A DNA stretch of 64,000 bases, from positions 124,001 to 188,000 of the forward strand of contig NZ_JAIOAO010000001.1 in the NCBI RefSeq assembly GCF_021190955.1. Reading direction: 5' to 3'. The position numbers were made by a program, and so were the translations under genes. Of this stretch, positions 25,894-33,460 are shown piece after piece. The notes beneath the pieces are model-generated. The model had not been told where the DNA came from, did no database searches, and saw only the letters and a program-made list of their open reading frames with translations. Position 1 is the stretch's first letter. Each line of letters starts with the position of its first letter. The stretch is from Parachryseolinea silvisoli (lineage in GTDB: Bacteria; Bacteroidota; Bacteroidia; Cytophagales; Cyclobacteriaceae).

Positions 25894-27075
25894 ATGGCCA
25901 ATTACTACGAAGTACTAGGTGTAAGTGTGTCCGCCGACGCCACCGAAATCCGGATGGCCTATAAGCGTCTGGCCATGCAGTACCACCCCGACCGGAACGC
26001 GGGTGATAAAAATGCGGAGGAGATCTTCAAGCAGATCAACGAAGCCTACCACGTACTCTCCGACCCGCTCAAAAAAGCACGCTATGATCACCGCTTCTAC
26101 GACCCGGTTCCGCTACCACACGCCGAGACGCTTCGCGACCGTAACATGCGCCGCTATCGTCAGTGGCAGCAGGCCCGTCAGAAAGAATATACCCTTGGCA
26201 AGGAATACTTCCGCATACAAGGCCTGGCCTTCCTGGTCTTTATTGTCATTGCCGGCTTCTGCTTCGCCGTGGTCCACACGGCATATTACTTCATGGAACA
26301 AAAGCGGCTGGCGCGGTGGCGTGAGAACAGCGTTCAGCTCCAGAAGGTCAACACCCTCTTCGCCACCGGCAAGTTTAACGAGGCCTTTGCGTTGGTACGT
26401 GTGCTGAAAGACAAAGACCCCTTCGATTATCGCTTTCTGTTTGCCCACGACAGCCTCACGGGTGCGCTGGATAAACTGGCTGAGGCCGAATATGAAAAGC
26501 AGGACTTCGCCGCGGCCGTGTCATACTACCTCGTACTGAAGAACCATCAGAATCCCGTCGAGTTTCAAACCCTCGAGCGCCTGGCCTTATGCCAATATTA
26601 CCTGGGCAACTTCCGGGAGTCGCTTCAAGCGTTAAAGCACTTGCACAATCAACAACCGCGCAACCTCGAGCTGGTCTACCGCATCGGCATGATCCACCTG
26701 GAGAAGCTGGAAGAACCGGAACAGGCCCTGCAATACCTCGACCTCGGCAAGCGGCTGTTCAAGGAGAACCTCAGTGAAGTGTACGGCGAGGCATTTATGT
26801 TCGCCATGGATCCCGCGGACGCGCCTGACATTTATTACAACATTTTCGAAGCCCGCGCCCGTACACACCTGCGGTTGAAAAAATACGACGAGGTACGCAA
26901 CGACTGCAACTGGGCCAGCTACCTCCGCCCCATGCGATCCGATCCCTATAGGCTGCTGGTAGAAGCCGGCCAGGCCGGCGGCCATTGGCCTACCCTGTGC
27001 GATGATCTGCGTCCTGCCCGGAAGCTGGACGACCCTGCCCTCCGGACCCTGATCCGTAAACACTGCAGTCTCTGA
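25894..27075 (+). CDS. Membrane-anchored J-domain protein with TPR repeats
   Basis: A 393-residue protein. The J domain (3-68) has the HPD triad in [13 protein letters not shown] and the end [17 protein letters not shown], so it should stimulate an Hsp70 ATPase. A single transmembrane helix lies at ~110-132 ([22 protein letters not shown]). The C-terminal ~250 residues are helical TPR-like repeats ([57 protein letters not shown]). It probably recruits DnaK to a membrane client bound by the TPR part (inference). The TerB-like gene follows after 110 bases; J and TerB-like domains are fused in DjlA, which makes the pairing meaningful. Confidence 0.9.
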   Translation: MANYYEVLGVSVSADATEIRMAYKRLAMQYHPDRNAGDKNAEEIFKQINEAYHVLSDPLKKARYDHRFYDPVPLPHAETLRDRNMRRYRQWQQARQKEYTLGKEYFRIQGLAFLVFIVIAGFCFAVVHTAYYFMEQKRLARWRENSVQLQKVNTLFATGKFNEAFALVRVLKDKDPFDYRFLFAHDSLTGALDKLAEAEYEKQDFAAAVSYYLVLKNHQNPVEFQTLERLALCQYYLGNFRESLQALKHLHNQQPRNLELVYRIGMIHLEKLEEPEQALQYLDLGKRLFKENLSEVYGEAFMFAMDPADAPDIYYNIFEARARTHLRLKKYDEVRNDCNWASYLRPMRSDPYRLLVEAGQAGGHWPTLCDDLRPARKLDDPALRTLIRKHCSL

Positions 27076-27185
27076 GCGACAAGGCATGGATTTTTAAAGA
27101 AAAATCCCGGCCCGCATACTTCACAACAAACGTTTTTTACGATCTTTCAAACCTCGCACCTGGCGGGAAACCCTTAAAGACCCCT

Positions 27186-27626
27186 ATGAAAATCCAATAT
27201 CTTGATCGAGAACACCTTTTATCGGTAAAGAATAGCTATTTCAATATCCTGGCGCTGTTCCTCGGACAGTCCAAGATTGAGAGCCGCTTTCTCCGCTGCC
27301 TGCTCAAATGGGGCTTTCAGCTGCACCTGAACCCGGAGGACCTGACCAAGGCCAACATCGATCTCACGCACCTGCAATTCGCAGACCCCGGCGACAAAGT
27401 GTCTAAGCTGGAAGCCATTTATCACCTGGTATACATGATCTACCTCGACGAAGTAGTGGAAGATGTGGAGCTGGAAGTAGCGACCATCTATGCCGAGCAG
27501 CTCGGCTTCCGCGCATCCGTGGTAAGCGACCTGTTCAAGTCCATTGCCACGGCTACCTACGACGACAAGAATGAACGCAACGTGCGCCAGGAAGTACTGG
27601 ACTTTCTGAAACTGTACGAGATTTAA
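27186..27626 (+). CDS. TerB-like helical protein
   Basis: A 146-residue all-helical soluble protein. The middle resembles TerB-like domains: KVSKLEAIYHLVYMIYLDEVVEDVELEVATIYAEQLGF, where an acidic turn after a hydrophobic helix is followed by a helix ending in LGF. TerB-like domains occur in DjlA and in tellurite-resistance proteins. It lies between the J-domain gene and an exported NTF2-like gene whose start is 4 bases after its stop, so the three may form one unit. Function unknown. Confidence 0.7.
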   Translation: MKIQYLDREHLLSVKNSYFNILALFLGQSKIESRFLRCLLKWGFQLHLNPEDLTKANIDLTHLQFADPGDKVSKLEAIYHLVYMIYLDEVVEDVELEVATIYAEQLGFRASVVSDLFKSIATATYDDKNERNVRQEVLDFLKLYEI

Positions 27627-27630
27627 CGCC

Positions 27631-28116
27631 ATGCCCCGCCATACGATCCTTTTAGCGTTGACAGTGTTGTTTGCAACGCCCCGCCTGCTGGCACAAGGCG
27701 AGCATGCCGACATTCATGCGTTTCTGGATCAATGGCATTGCGCGGCTACCGAAGCCCGCGCCGACGCATTCTTCGGCAGCATGAGCGAAAACAGCATCTA
27801 CATCGGTACGGACGCTACCGAACGGTGGACCAAAACCGAGTTTATAAAATTCGCCAGGCCATACTTCGATCTGGGCCGGGCGTGGGAATTTATTCCGTAC
27901 GATCGCGATGTGCACGTAACAGCCGACGGAAGCTATGTATGGTTTTCCGAACTTTTAACAACCTGGATGGGTGTGTGCCGCGGTTCCGGCATGCTTCATA
28001 AAACAAAGGCAGGGTGGAAGATCGAGCAGTACCACCTTTCTGTTACCGTTCCCAATGCACTTATAAAGGATTTCATCGGCCTGGTCCAAAAATCTACGCT
28101 TCAACGAAAACAGTAA
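27631..28116 (+). CDS. Exported NTF2/SnoaL-like protein
   Basis: A 161-residue protein with a signal peptide (ILLALTVLFATPRLLAQG). The mature part is one cone-shaped NTF2-like domain: the helix IHAFLDQWHCAATEARADAF, then FFGSMSENSIYIGTDATERW, a strand-rich core and a final helix. Family members are small-ligand binders or isomerases; many periplasmic ones have no known activity. The stop of the TerB-like gene lies 4 bases upstream. No catalytic residue can be assigned. Confidence 0.82.
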   Translation: MPRHTILLALTVLFATPRLLAQGEHADIHAFLDQWHCAATEARADAFFGSMSENSIYIGTDATERWTKTEFIKFARPYFDLGRAWEFIPYDRDVHVTADGSYVWFSELLTTWMGVCRGSGMLHKTKAGWKIEQYHLSVTVPNALIKDFIGLVQKSTLQRKQ

Positions 28117-28260
28117 TCACAACTCGTTTTCATCGCAGGGGGCTAGTTGCCAATCAGTAAACAAAGCTACCAATGTATGGTTTCACCGATCTTTCGGTGG
28201 CAATCAGGGGGTGTTTTTGACGAATTTTGAATCATCAATCACAATCAATTAACCCTTGGT

Positions 28261-28398
28261 ATGCCATACATGAAGAATCTTGATTTCAGCAGGGACATTG
28301 CCAATGCAAGGGTCTCCTCGCGCTTAAAACAGGTTTTAGTACTGGTAGCCGCTATCCTGATCGGAATGGTGATATCAGTGTCCGTGAACGCAGCTTAA
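28261..28398 (+). CDS. Small single-helix membrane protein, 45 residues
   Basis: Found by direct reading. ATG 28261 opens 45 codons to TAA at 28396-28398: a charged start MPYMKNLDFSRDIANARVSS and a hydrophobic helix QVLVLVAAILIGMVISVSV ending NAA. An alternative start is ATG 28270 (MKNLDFS). A strong terminator follows 62 bases later, as expected for a real short transcript. No known family. The last residues could also be read as a signal-peptide cleavage site, but almost nothing would remain. Confidence 0.55.
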   Translation: MPYMKNLDFSRDIANARVSSRLKQVLVLVAAILIGMVISVSVNAA

Positions 28399-28460
28399 TA
28401 AAAGACCATTTTTTAATATAACCGATTCCATTTTTTAAGGTTTATCTTTTAGTTTCTAAG

Positions 28461-28488
28461 AACCCCGCCGCCGGGGTTTTATTTTTTT
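28461..28488 (+). terminator. Intrinsic terminator of the small membrane protein gene
   Basis: AACCCC-GCCGCC-GGGGTT followed by a T-rich run (28477-28488). Confidence 0.75.
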
Positions 28489-28530
28489 CAGGTAGTCGGT
28501 CGTCGATCGACCACCCTGAAATAAATAAAC

Positions 28531-28703
28531 AGTGTGAGTGTGAAGCGTGAGAGCGTTCAGGGGGTCGGTTTTGGCGGCGGTGGGTTGCGAGGGCCACGGG
28601 TTACTACGTTACCGTTTGGCAGTCGGGAGACTGCCCCCATACTGGGCACATTCCGATAGCTATCGGAACGCCCTCCCTTCGGTCGGAAGACTTGCGCCAG
28701 ATG
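28531..28703. repeat. Repeat-rich, non-coding stretch upstream of the aminotransferase
   Basis: It contains GTGAGTGTGAAGCGTGAG (from ~28534), nearly the same as GTGAGTGTCAGTGTGAG beside tRNA-Glu; a perfect 18-base palindrome TTCCGATAGCTATCGGAA (28651-28668); and a short hairpin CGCCAG/CTGGCG around 28690. Palindromes built on CCGATAGCTATCGG recur as extragenic elements in Cytophagales genomes (from memory). An open frame crosses it in phase with the aminotransferase but gives non-family sequence. Confidence 0.5.
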
Positions 28704-28735
28704 CGCTGGCGACACGACGGACACGATACTTTTTC

Positions 28736-28743
28736 TACTTTTG
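28736..28743 (+). promoter_or_regulatory. -7 box directly before the aminotransferase start
   Basis: TACTTTTG fits TAnnTTTG and ends 4 bases before the ATG at 28748. If it is used, transcription would begin at or very near the start codon, giving a leaderless or nearly leaderless mRNA. Confidence 0.4.
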
Positions 28744-28747
28744 CGCC

Positions 28748-29932
28748 ATGGATTTTGACCCGAAGATCTTCCTGGGGAATATGGCCCAGACTACCGATGC
28801 TCCTTACCTCATCAGCGTAGAACGTGCTGAAGGCATTTATCTCTATTCGCCTGACGGCAAACGCTACACGGATCTGATCGCGGGTATTGGCGTGAGCAAC
28901 ATCGGTCATCGCCATCCGGCCGTTGTGAAGGCTATTAAGGACCAGGTTGATAAACATTTACACGTCATGGTGTACGGTGAGTTTATTCAGGCGGCACCAA
29001 ACCGGTTGGCGGCAAAGCTGGCGTCGTTGCTTCCCCCCAGCCTGAACTGTAGCTATTTTGTCAATTCGGGCACCGAGGCCAACGAGGGAGCCTTGAAACT
29101 AGCCAAACGTTACACAGGCCGTACGGAGATCGTATCCTTCCGGAAGTCCTATCACGGCAGCACTCATGGGTCCATGAGTGTTTCGGGCAACGAGGTTAAG
29201 AAACAGGCTTTCCGCCCCCTCCTGCCGGATGTGTCATTCATCCATTTTAATGTGATGGAAGACCTGGCCCATATTACCGAACGCACCGCGTGTGTCATTG
29301 TAGAGACTATTCAGGGCGACGCTGGCGTGCGTGTGCCCGACAGGGCCTACATGCAGGCCCTGCGCAAGCGATGCAACGAGACGGGCGCCTTGCTCATTCT
29401 GGACGAGATCCAATGCGGCATGGGCCGTACGGGCAAGCTCTTTGCCTTCGAGCACTTTGGCATCGTGCCGGACATCCTCACCACAGCCAAGGCCTTTGGC
29501 GGCGGGCTGCCGATCGGCGCCTTTATCTCCTCGCGCGAGATTATGCAATGCCTCACCCACGACCCCATGCTGGGCCATATCACCACCTTCGGCGGCAACC
29601 CCGTCTGCTGTGCCGCCGCGCTGGCTACGCTGGAGGTGATCGAGCAGGAAAACCTCCTCGCCGCTGTCGAGGCCAAGGGCCAGCTGTTCGAACAGTTACT
29701 GGTGCATCCGGCCATTCGCGAAGTACGGCGCATCGGGTTGATGTTCGCTATCGACTTCGACTCCGCCGAACGCGTATCGGAGATCGTACTGCGCGGCAAA
29801 GAGATCGGTGTAATTACCTACTGGTTTCTGTCGCACCCCTATAGCTTTCGCATTGCGCCGCCGCTTACCATTACGGAAGCGGAAATTAAAGAATCGTGCA
29901 GCGCCATTTTGCAGGCCATCGGGAATCCGTAA
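28748..29932 (+). CDS. Class-III (acetylornithine/4-aminobutyrate type) aminotransferase
   Basis: A 394-residue PLP enzyme. Features are GIGVSNIGHRHPAVVKAI, FVNSGTEANEGALKLAK, the Trp/Tyr-His turn FRKSYHGSTHGSMS, the cofactor Asp in LLILDEIQCGMGRTG, and Schiff-base Lys248 in TTAKAFGGGLPIGAF. It moves an amino group from an omega-amino substrate to 2-oxoglutarate or pyruvate; the exact substrate cannot be read. I start at ATG 28748 because family similarity begins there; the in-frame upstream extension to 28547 covers repeats. The AI-2E permease gene starts 8 bases after its stop. Confidence 0.92.
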   Translation: MDFDPKIFLGNMAQTTDAPYLISVERAEGIYLYSPDGKRYTDLIAGIGVSNIGHRHPAVVKAIKDQVDKHLHVMVYGEFIQAAPNRLAAKLASLLPPSLNCSYFVNSGTEANEGALKLAKRYTGRTEIVSFRKSYHGSTHGSMSVSGNEVKKQAFRPLLPDVSFIHFNVMEDLAHITERTACVIVETIQGDAGVRVPDRAYMQALRKRCNETGALLILDEIQCGMGRTGKLFAFEHFGIVPDILTTAKAFGGGLPIGAFISSREIMQCLTHDPMLGHITTFGGNPVCCAAALATLEVIEQENLLAAVEAKGQLFEQLLVHPAIREVRRIGLMFAIDFDSAERVSEIVLRGKEIGVITYWFLSHPYSFRIAPPLTITEAEIKESCSAILQAIGNP

Positions 29933-29940
29933 CTTCGGGC

Positions 29941-31038
29941 ATGCACGACCCTCAACGCCCGTTCGACCGCCTCGACTATATCTATAAGCTTTTCGTTGTC
30001 ATTGCCCTTACGCTGGTCGCGATGGTGTGGGCTGCCGACGTCATTATACCCTTCGCATTTGCGGGTATCATCTCCGTGGTAATGCAGCCGCTTGTCAAAC
30101 GGCTTGAGGCCCGCAGGGTCGCACCGACGCTGGCCATCTCGCTCGTATTGCTCATGACCATTGTCGTGCTGGGGCTTTTGATCTGGCTGATGGTGGGACA
30201 AATCATGGGCCTGGTGGCCGACCTGCCAAACTTGCAAACCAAGCTCGAGGCCTTTATAAACCAGACCAGCAGTACATTGCGCGAGTTCGGCATCAGCACC
30301 GTGGACCAAAACAAAATGGTAGCCGATGCCATGAGCACCGTGAGCACATTCCTGGCCGCCATTGTGCTATCCACCACCAACGTGCTTTCGGCGCTCGTGC
30401 AGATTCCGATTTATATTTTCCTGTTGCTGATCTACCGTGACAAATTCCAGGCATTCTTCCTCGCGTTGCTGCCGGGTCGGGAGCTCGGATGGAAAAAAGA
30501 TGTGGAGCGCGTTATTCAGGGATATATATCCGGGTTGTTCCTGGTCACGATGATCATCGCCGCGCTGAATACCATCGGCTTGCTGATCGTGGGCATTGAT
30601 CACGCCATCTTCTTTGGCATACTTTCCGGTGTTCTCACCATCATCCCTTACGTCGGCATCATCATCGGTGCCGTCTTTCCCATCGTGATGGCCCTGATCA
30701 CGAAAGACAGCGCCTGGTACGCCATCGGGGTGATCATTGTGTTTACGATTGTGCAGTTTCTGGAAGGTAATTTTATCACACCGCGTATTACCGGCTCGAA
30801 GGTCAGCATTAATGCGCTGGCGGCGATCATCGCCTTGCTCATTGGCGGCAAAGTGTTGGGCATTGCAGGCATGATCCTGGCCGTGCCGGGCATCGGCCTG
30901 GTCAAGATCCTGCTGACGTATAGCCATCATCTGAAGCCGTTTGTGATCTTACTGGAAGATACGCCAACTCAAAAAGAGCTTCCCCCCGACCCCGAACAAC
31001 CATCGCCGGAAGATCCCTCTACCGTTTCACCCTCCTAA
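29941..31038 (+). CDS. AI-2E/PerM-family membrane transporter
   Basis: A 365-residue polytopic protein with about eight membrane helices: pairs near the N-terminus (LFVVIALTLVAMVWAADVII, FAFAGIISVVMQPL), a third at ~70-90, a central amphipathic part, then a dense cluster (~150-340) including GILSGVLTIIPYVGIIIGAVFP, the family signature with its Pro-Tyr-Gly, and QFLEGNFITPRITGSKV. The C-terminal tail is Pro/Glu-rich. Members are proposed to export small molecules or sodium, but the autoinducer-2 label is historical. ATG 29941 is chosen because it follows the aminotransferase stop; the longer frame overlaps that gene. Confidence 0.9.
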   Translation: MHDPQRPFDRLDYIYKLFVVIALTLVAMVWAADVIIPFAFAGIISVVMQPLVKRLEARRVAPTLAISLVLLMTIVVLGLLIWLMVGQIMGLVADLPNLQTKLEAFINQTSSTLREFGISTVDQNKMVADAMSTVSTFLAAIVLSTTNVLSALVQIPIYIFLLLIYRDKFQAFFLALLPGRELGWKKDVERVIQGYISGLFLVTMIIAALNTIGLLIVGIDHAIFFGILSGVLTIIPYVGIIIGAVFPIVMALITKDSAWYAIGVIIVFTIVQFLEGNFITPRITGSKVSINALAAIIALLIGGKVLGIAGMILAVPGIGLVKILLTYSHHLKPFVILLEDTPTQKELPPDPEQPSPEDPSTVSPS

Positions 31039-31048
31039 CGACTACGCG

Positions 31049-31585
31049 TCAGAGTTTTTCGATCACCAGGTTGTGGTTGGTATAGATACAGATATCGGCC
31101 GCAATGTTGAGGCTTTCGCGTACGATCTCTTCGGCCGTCAAATGGGTAGCATGCTTTTTAAGCGCCAATGCTGCCGACTGCGCGTACATCGAGCCCGACC
31201 CGATAGCAGCGACCTGGTGGTCGGGTTCCAGTACGTCGCCCGTGCCCGACAGCACCAGCAGCTCGTCTTTGTTCACGGTAATCAGCATGGCCTCCAACCG
31301 GCGCAGGTAACGGTCCATGCGCCAGTCCTTGGCCAGCTCGATGGCCGCACGCTTCATGTTGCCGCCGTGGGCGTTGAGCTTCTCTTCAAACCGTTCGATG
31401 AGGGTGAACGCATCTGCCGTAGACCCTGCAAACCCCGCGAGGATTTTGCCGTCTTGTAACTTGCGGATCTTCCGCACATTGCTCTTGGCTATATAATTTC
31501 CCATCGTCGCCTGGCCGTCGCCACCGATGGCTACCTGTCCGTTGTGTTGTACGGCCAGGATGGTCGTTGCATGAATTTTTTCCAT
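31049..31585 (-). CDS. hslV: HslV, peptidase subunit of the HslUV protease
   Basis: A 178-residue N-terminal-nucleophile hydrolase that forms the proteolytic core of the ATP-dependent HslUV complex. The catalytic Thr is in [25 protein letters not shown]; here it is preceded by MEKIHA rather than by Met alone, as in other Bacteroidota and in Bacillus CodW, so a short propeptide must be removed or an alternative N-terminal residue used. Other marks are [17 protein letters not shown] and [15 protein letters not shown]. The partner hslU is not in the window. It converges with the AI-2E gene with a 10-base gap. Confidence 0.97.
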   Translation of the reverse strand: MEKIHATTILAVQHNGQVAIGGDGQATMGNYIAKSNVRKIRKLQDGKILAGFAGSTADAFTLIERFEEKLNAHGGNMKRAAIELAKDWRMDRYLRRLEAMLITVNKDELLVLSGTGDVLEPDHQVAAIGSGSMYAQSAALALKKHATHLTAEEIVRESLNIAADICIYTNHNLVIEKL

Positions 31586-31601
31586 GGTTGCTGTGATACC
31601 G

Positions 31602-31637
31602 TAAAAATAAAATCCCCCTCCGTAGCACGGAGAGGGA
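31602..31637 (-). terminator. Terminator of the pyruvate dehydrogenase E2 gene
   Basis: On the minus strand TCCCTCTCCGT pairs with ACGGAGGGGGA with one mismatch and a 3-base loop, followed by TTTTATTTT. It lies 21 bases after the E2 stop. Confidence 0.75.
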
Positions 31638-31658
31638 GTATAAAGATTGTTGTGTTGC

Positions 31659-33305
31659 TTAGATCAGAATGCGGACCGGATCTTCCAGGAGGCCTTTGAA
31701 GGTCTTCAGGAAGGCCGAGCCTACCGCGCCATCGACCACGCGGTGGTCGCACGACAGTGTCACCTTCATGATGTTGCCGATGACCAGCTGGCCGTTCTTC
31801 ACGATCGCTGTCTCCTTGATGCCACCCACGGCCATGATGCAGGCATCCGGCGTGTTGATGATGGCGGTAAATTCGTCGATGCCGAACATACCCAGGTTGG
31901 AGATCGTAAACGTGCTACCTTCCCACTCGGACGGTTGCAGTTTTTTGTCGTGTGCCTTTTGCGCCAGTTCTTTCACTTCGGTGCCGATATGCGACAACGA
32001 CTTGTTGTCGGCAAAGCGGATCACCGGTACCAGCAGACCGTCTTTTACCGCTACGGCCACACCGATGTGGATGTGATGATTGCGGCGGATCTTGTCGCCT
32101 CTCCAGCTGCTGTTCACGTCAGGGTGCTGACGCAGGGCGGCCGCGGCGGCCTTGATCACCATATCGTTAAACGATACTTTGACAGGGCTGATCTCGTTGA
32201 TGCTCTTGCGTGCTTCGATGGCCTTGTCCATGTTGATCTCCATGGTGAGGTAGAAATGCGGCGCCGTGAACAGACTGTCGGACAAACGCTTGGCGATTGT
32301 CTTACGCATCTGCGACACGGGCAGCTCTTCGAAGCTTTCTTCGCCTACTACACGCGGCAGTACGATCGCGGGAGCAGCCTTGTCAGCACCTTTGGCAGGG
32401 GCTGTTGCCGGCGCAGCCGAAGGTTTATAGTCTTCTACGTCGCGGCGGGTAATACGCCCGTGGTCGCCGGAACCTTGGATCTTCGCGATGTCGTAACCTT
32501 TGTCTTTTGCCATTTTCTTCGCCAGGGGCGAAGCTTTAATTCTGCCATTCGAACCATGGTCAGCAGAAGCTTCCTCCGCCGCAGGGGCCGCCGTCGGAGC
32601 AGCAGCCTTTTGCTCAGCAGCCGGTGCCGCAGGAGCAGCACCACCCGATGCACCTGCCTGTTCTGCTTTCAGCAGGGTTTCCCAGTCAGCACCTTTCTCG
32701 CCAATGATCGCCAGCACGCCGTTCACAGGCACTGCCTTACCGGCATCCGCACCAATGTACAGCAGCGTGCCCGTGTTGTACGATTCGTACTCCATGGTCG
32801 CCTTGTCGGTCTCGATCTCCGCGAGCAGCTCACCGGACTTCACGCTGTCCCCTACTTTCTTGCTCCAGGAAGCGATCACACCGTCGGTCATGGTATCGCT
32901 CATTTTCGGCATGCGTACGATCTCTGCTTTGATGCCGGATGTATCGACTTTCGCAGCCGGGGCAGCGGCAGCCTTCGGTGCCTCCGCAGCGGCGGGAGCG
33001 CTTGCCTGGCCACCACCCGATGCCGCGGCGTTCGATGCGCCCGACAGCAGTGCTGAATAATCTTCTCCTTTATTTCCTACAATGGCCAGAACGTCGTTCA
33101 CCTTCACCGCCTGTCCCTCCTGCACGCCAAGGTACAGTACAGTACCGTTGTTGAAGGACTCATAGTCCATCGTAGCCTTGTCTGTTTCGATCTCGGCCAT
33201 CAACTCTCCGGACTTCACGGTATCCCCCACTTTCTTATGCCACTTCGCTACCACACCCTCGGTCATGGTATCGCTCATCTTAGGCATGCGTACTATTTCT
33301 GCCAT
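31659..33305 (-). CDS. pdhC: Dihydrolipoamide acetyltransferase E2 of the pyruvate dehydrogenase complex
   Basis: A 548-residue enzyme with two lipoyl domains (1-~80, lipoyl Lys43 in [11 protein letters not shown]; and ~130-210, [11 protein letters not shown]), Ala/Pro/Gly-rich flexible linkers, a peripheral-subunit-binding domain (~255-295, [28 protein letters not shown]) and the catalytic acetyltransferase domain with His521 and Asp525 (DHRVVDG). It moves the acetyl group from lipoyl to CoA. Two lipoyl domains place it with pyruvate rather than 2-oxoglutarate E2s. E1 and E3 genes are not adjacent. A strong promoter lies at 33381-33410. Confidence 0.95.
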   Translation of the reverse strand: MAEIVRMPKMSDTMTEGVVAKWHKKVGDTVKSGELMAEIETDKATMDYESFNNGTVLYLGVQEGQAVKVNDVLAIVGNKGEDYSALLSGASNAAASGGGQASAPAAAEAPKAAAAPAAKVDTSGIKAEIVRMPKMSDTMTDGVIASWSKKVGDSVKSGELLAEIETDKATMEYESYNTGTLLYIGADAGKAVPVNGVLAIIGEKGADWETLLKAEQAGASGGAAPAAPAAEQKAAAPTAAPAAEEASADHGSNGRIKASPLAKKMAKDKGYDIAKIQGSGDHGRITRRDVEDYKPSAAPATAPAKGADKAAPAIVLPRVVGEESFEELPVSQMRKTIAKRLSDSLFTAPHFYLTMEINMDKAIEARKSINEISPVKVSFNDMVIKAAAAALRQHPDVNSSWRGDKIRRNHHIHIGVAVAVKDGLLVPVIRFADNKSLSHIGTEVKELAQKAHDKKLQPSEWEGSTFTISNLGMFGIDEFTAIINTPDACIMAVGGIKETAIVKNGQLVIGNIMKVTLSCDHRVVDGAVGSAFLKTFKGLLEDPVRILI

Positions 33306-33380
33306 GTTCGATTATAGATTTTAGAGTTTCTACTGCCTTTTGCAAACCTTTGCAGAAGGACTTTTTCAAATTTTCGCTTC

Positions 33381-33410
33381 CAAAAATAGGGTATAAACCG
33401 CTATTTTCAA
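33381..33410 (-). promoter_or_regulatory. Bacteroidota promoter of the E2 gene
   Basis: On the minus strand TTG (33410-33408), 19 bases, then TATTTTTG (33388-33381): an exact match to the TTG-N19-TAnnTTTG consensus, about 75 bases before the start codon. Confidence 0.75.
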
Positions 33411-33460
33411 CATTGTAATACAAATGTTTGGATGGACGGAGAAAACGTGTGTACCTGCCC

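Noticed and set aside
28547-28747. Upstream in-frame extension of the aminotransferase
   Set aside because: It crosses extragenic repeats and gives no family sequence; the family start matches ATG 28748.
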